Below, piece after piece: positions 35,354 through 35,444 of a stretch of 35,444 nucleotides of DNA (position 1 is the stretch's first letter; each line of letters starts with the position of its first letter). The notes under the pieces are model-generated. The model was not told where the DNA came from. It saw only the letters and a program-made list of their open reading frames with translations, and searched no databases. The position numbers were made by a program, and so were the translations under genes. Where the stretch lies: the NCBI GenBank assembly GCA_027946555.1, contig JAPEVC010000300.1:1-35444 (forward strand). Direction: 5' to 3'. The stretch comes from Gnomoniopsis sp. IMI 355080. Lineage: Eukaryota; Ascomycota; Sordariomycetes; Diaporthales; Gnomoniaceae.

Positions 35354-35444
35354 AATGACCTACTATGGTATTTTGCTTACCACGCATAGATTTTATACAG
35401 AAGAAATCTACCTATGGAATAGATGGCCAAGGAATGGAGGGTGG
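35354..35444. other. 3' flank of YVH1
   Basis: Short AT-rich sequence after the stop codon, probably the start of the 3' untranslated region; the window ends here. Confidence 0.5.

Noticed and set aside
1..35444. Search for CRISPR arrays, insertion sequences, LTR elements or transposase motifs
   Set aside because: No regularly spaced repeats, terminal inverted repeats, reverse transcriptase or DDE-type motifs were seen by eye; the organism is evidently a fungus, where CRISPR arrays are not expected.

Overview
The window reads as nuclear DNA of a filamentous ascomycete (Pezizomycotina, probably Sordariomycetes; the species cannot be read from the sequence). The grounds are short spliceosomal introns of 56-122 bp with GTRNGT-type donors and CTRAC/CTAAC branch sites, an intron-bearing tRNA-Asn gene with a poly-T Pol III terminator, protein types typical of moulds, and long gene-poor spacers with scattered CCTAGGTA-like motifs.

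Layout: 1-2056 is spacer with one weak exon-like ORF. A tRNA-Asn(GTT) gene with a 21-nt intron lies at 2057-2150. A frame-broken relic ORF is at 3191-3844. A three-exon secreted FAD-linked oxidoreductase (berberine-bridge-enzyme-like) is at 5877-7559 with a TATA box upstream. Two diverged direct copies of a ~210-bp sequence are at about 8165-8372 and 9180-9388; the first abuts, on the minus strand, a 36-nt copy of the 5' half of tRNA-Asn (8374-8409), so they may be tRNA-derived SINE remnants. A small two-exon gene for a 64-residue single-pass membrane protein is at 10678-10942. A four-exon VFA1 gene (Vps4-associated protein 1) is at 11790-12608. From 12609 to about 23560 I find no convincing gene. 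Degenerate exon-like pieces with good intron signals occur at 23564-24777. A three-exon gene for a serine/proline-rich C2H2 zinc-finger protein is at 27482-29595. After another spacer, an intron-less gene for a YVH1-type dual-specificity phosphatase with a long acidic N-terminal extension is at 33683-35353.

All confident protein genes lie on the plus strand but are separated by 0.8-15 kb and do not form an operon, biosynthetic cluster or defence system. Their roles are unrelated: secreted oxidation, ESCRT-III/Vps4 recycling, zinc-finger regulation, and ribosome assembly/phosphatase. I did not find a clear new multi-gene system. The most notable items are the tRNA-Asn-headed repeat pair, the small spliced membrane-protein gene, the N-terminally extended YVH1, and the decayed multi-exon loci.
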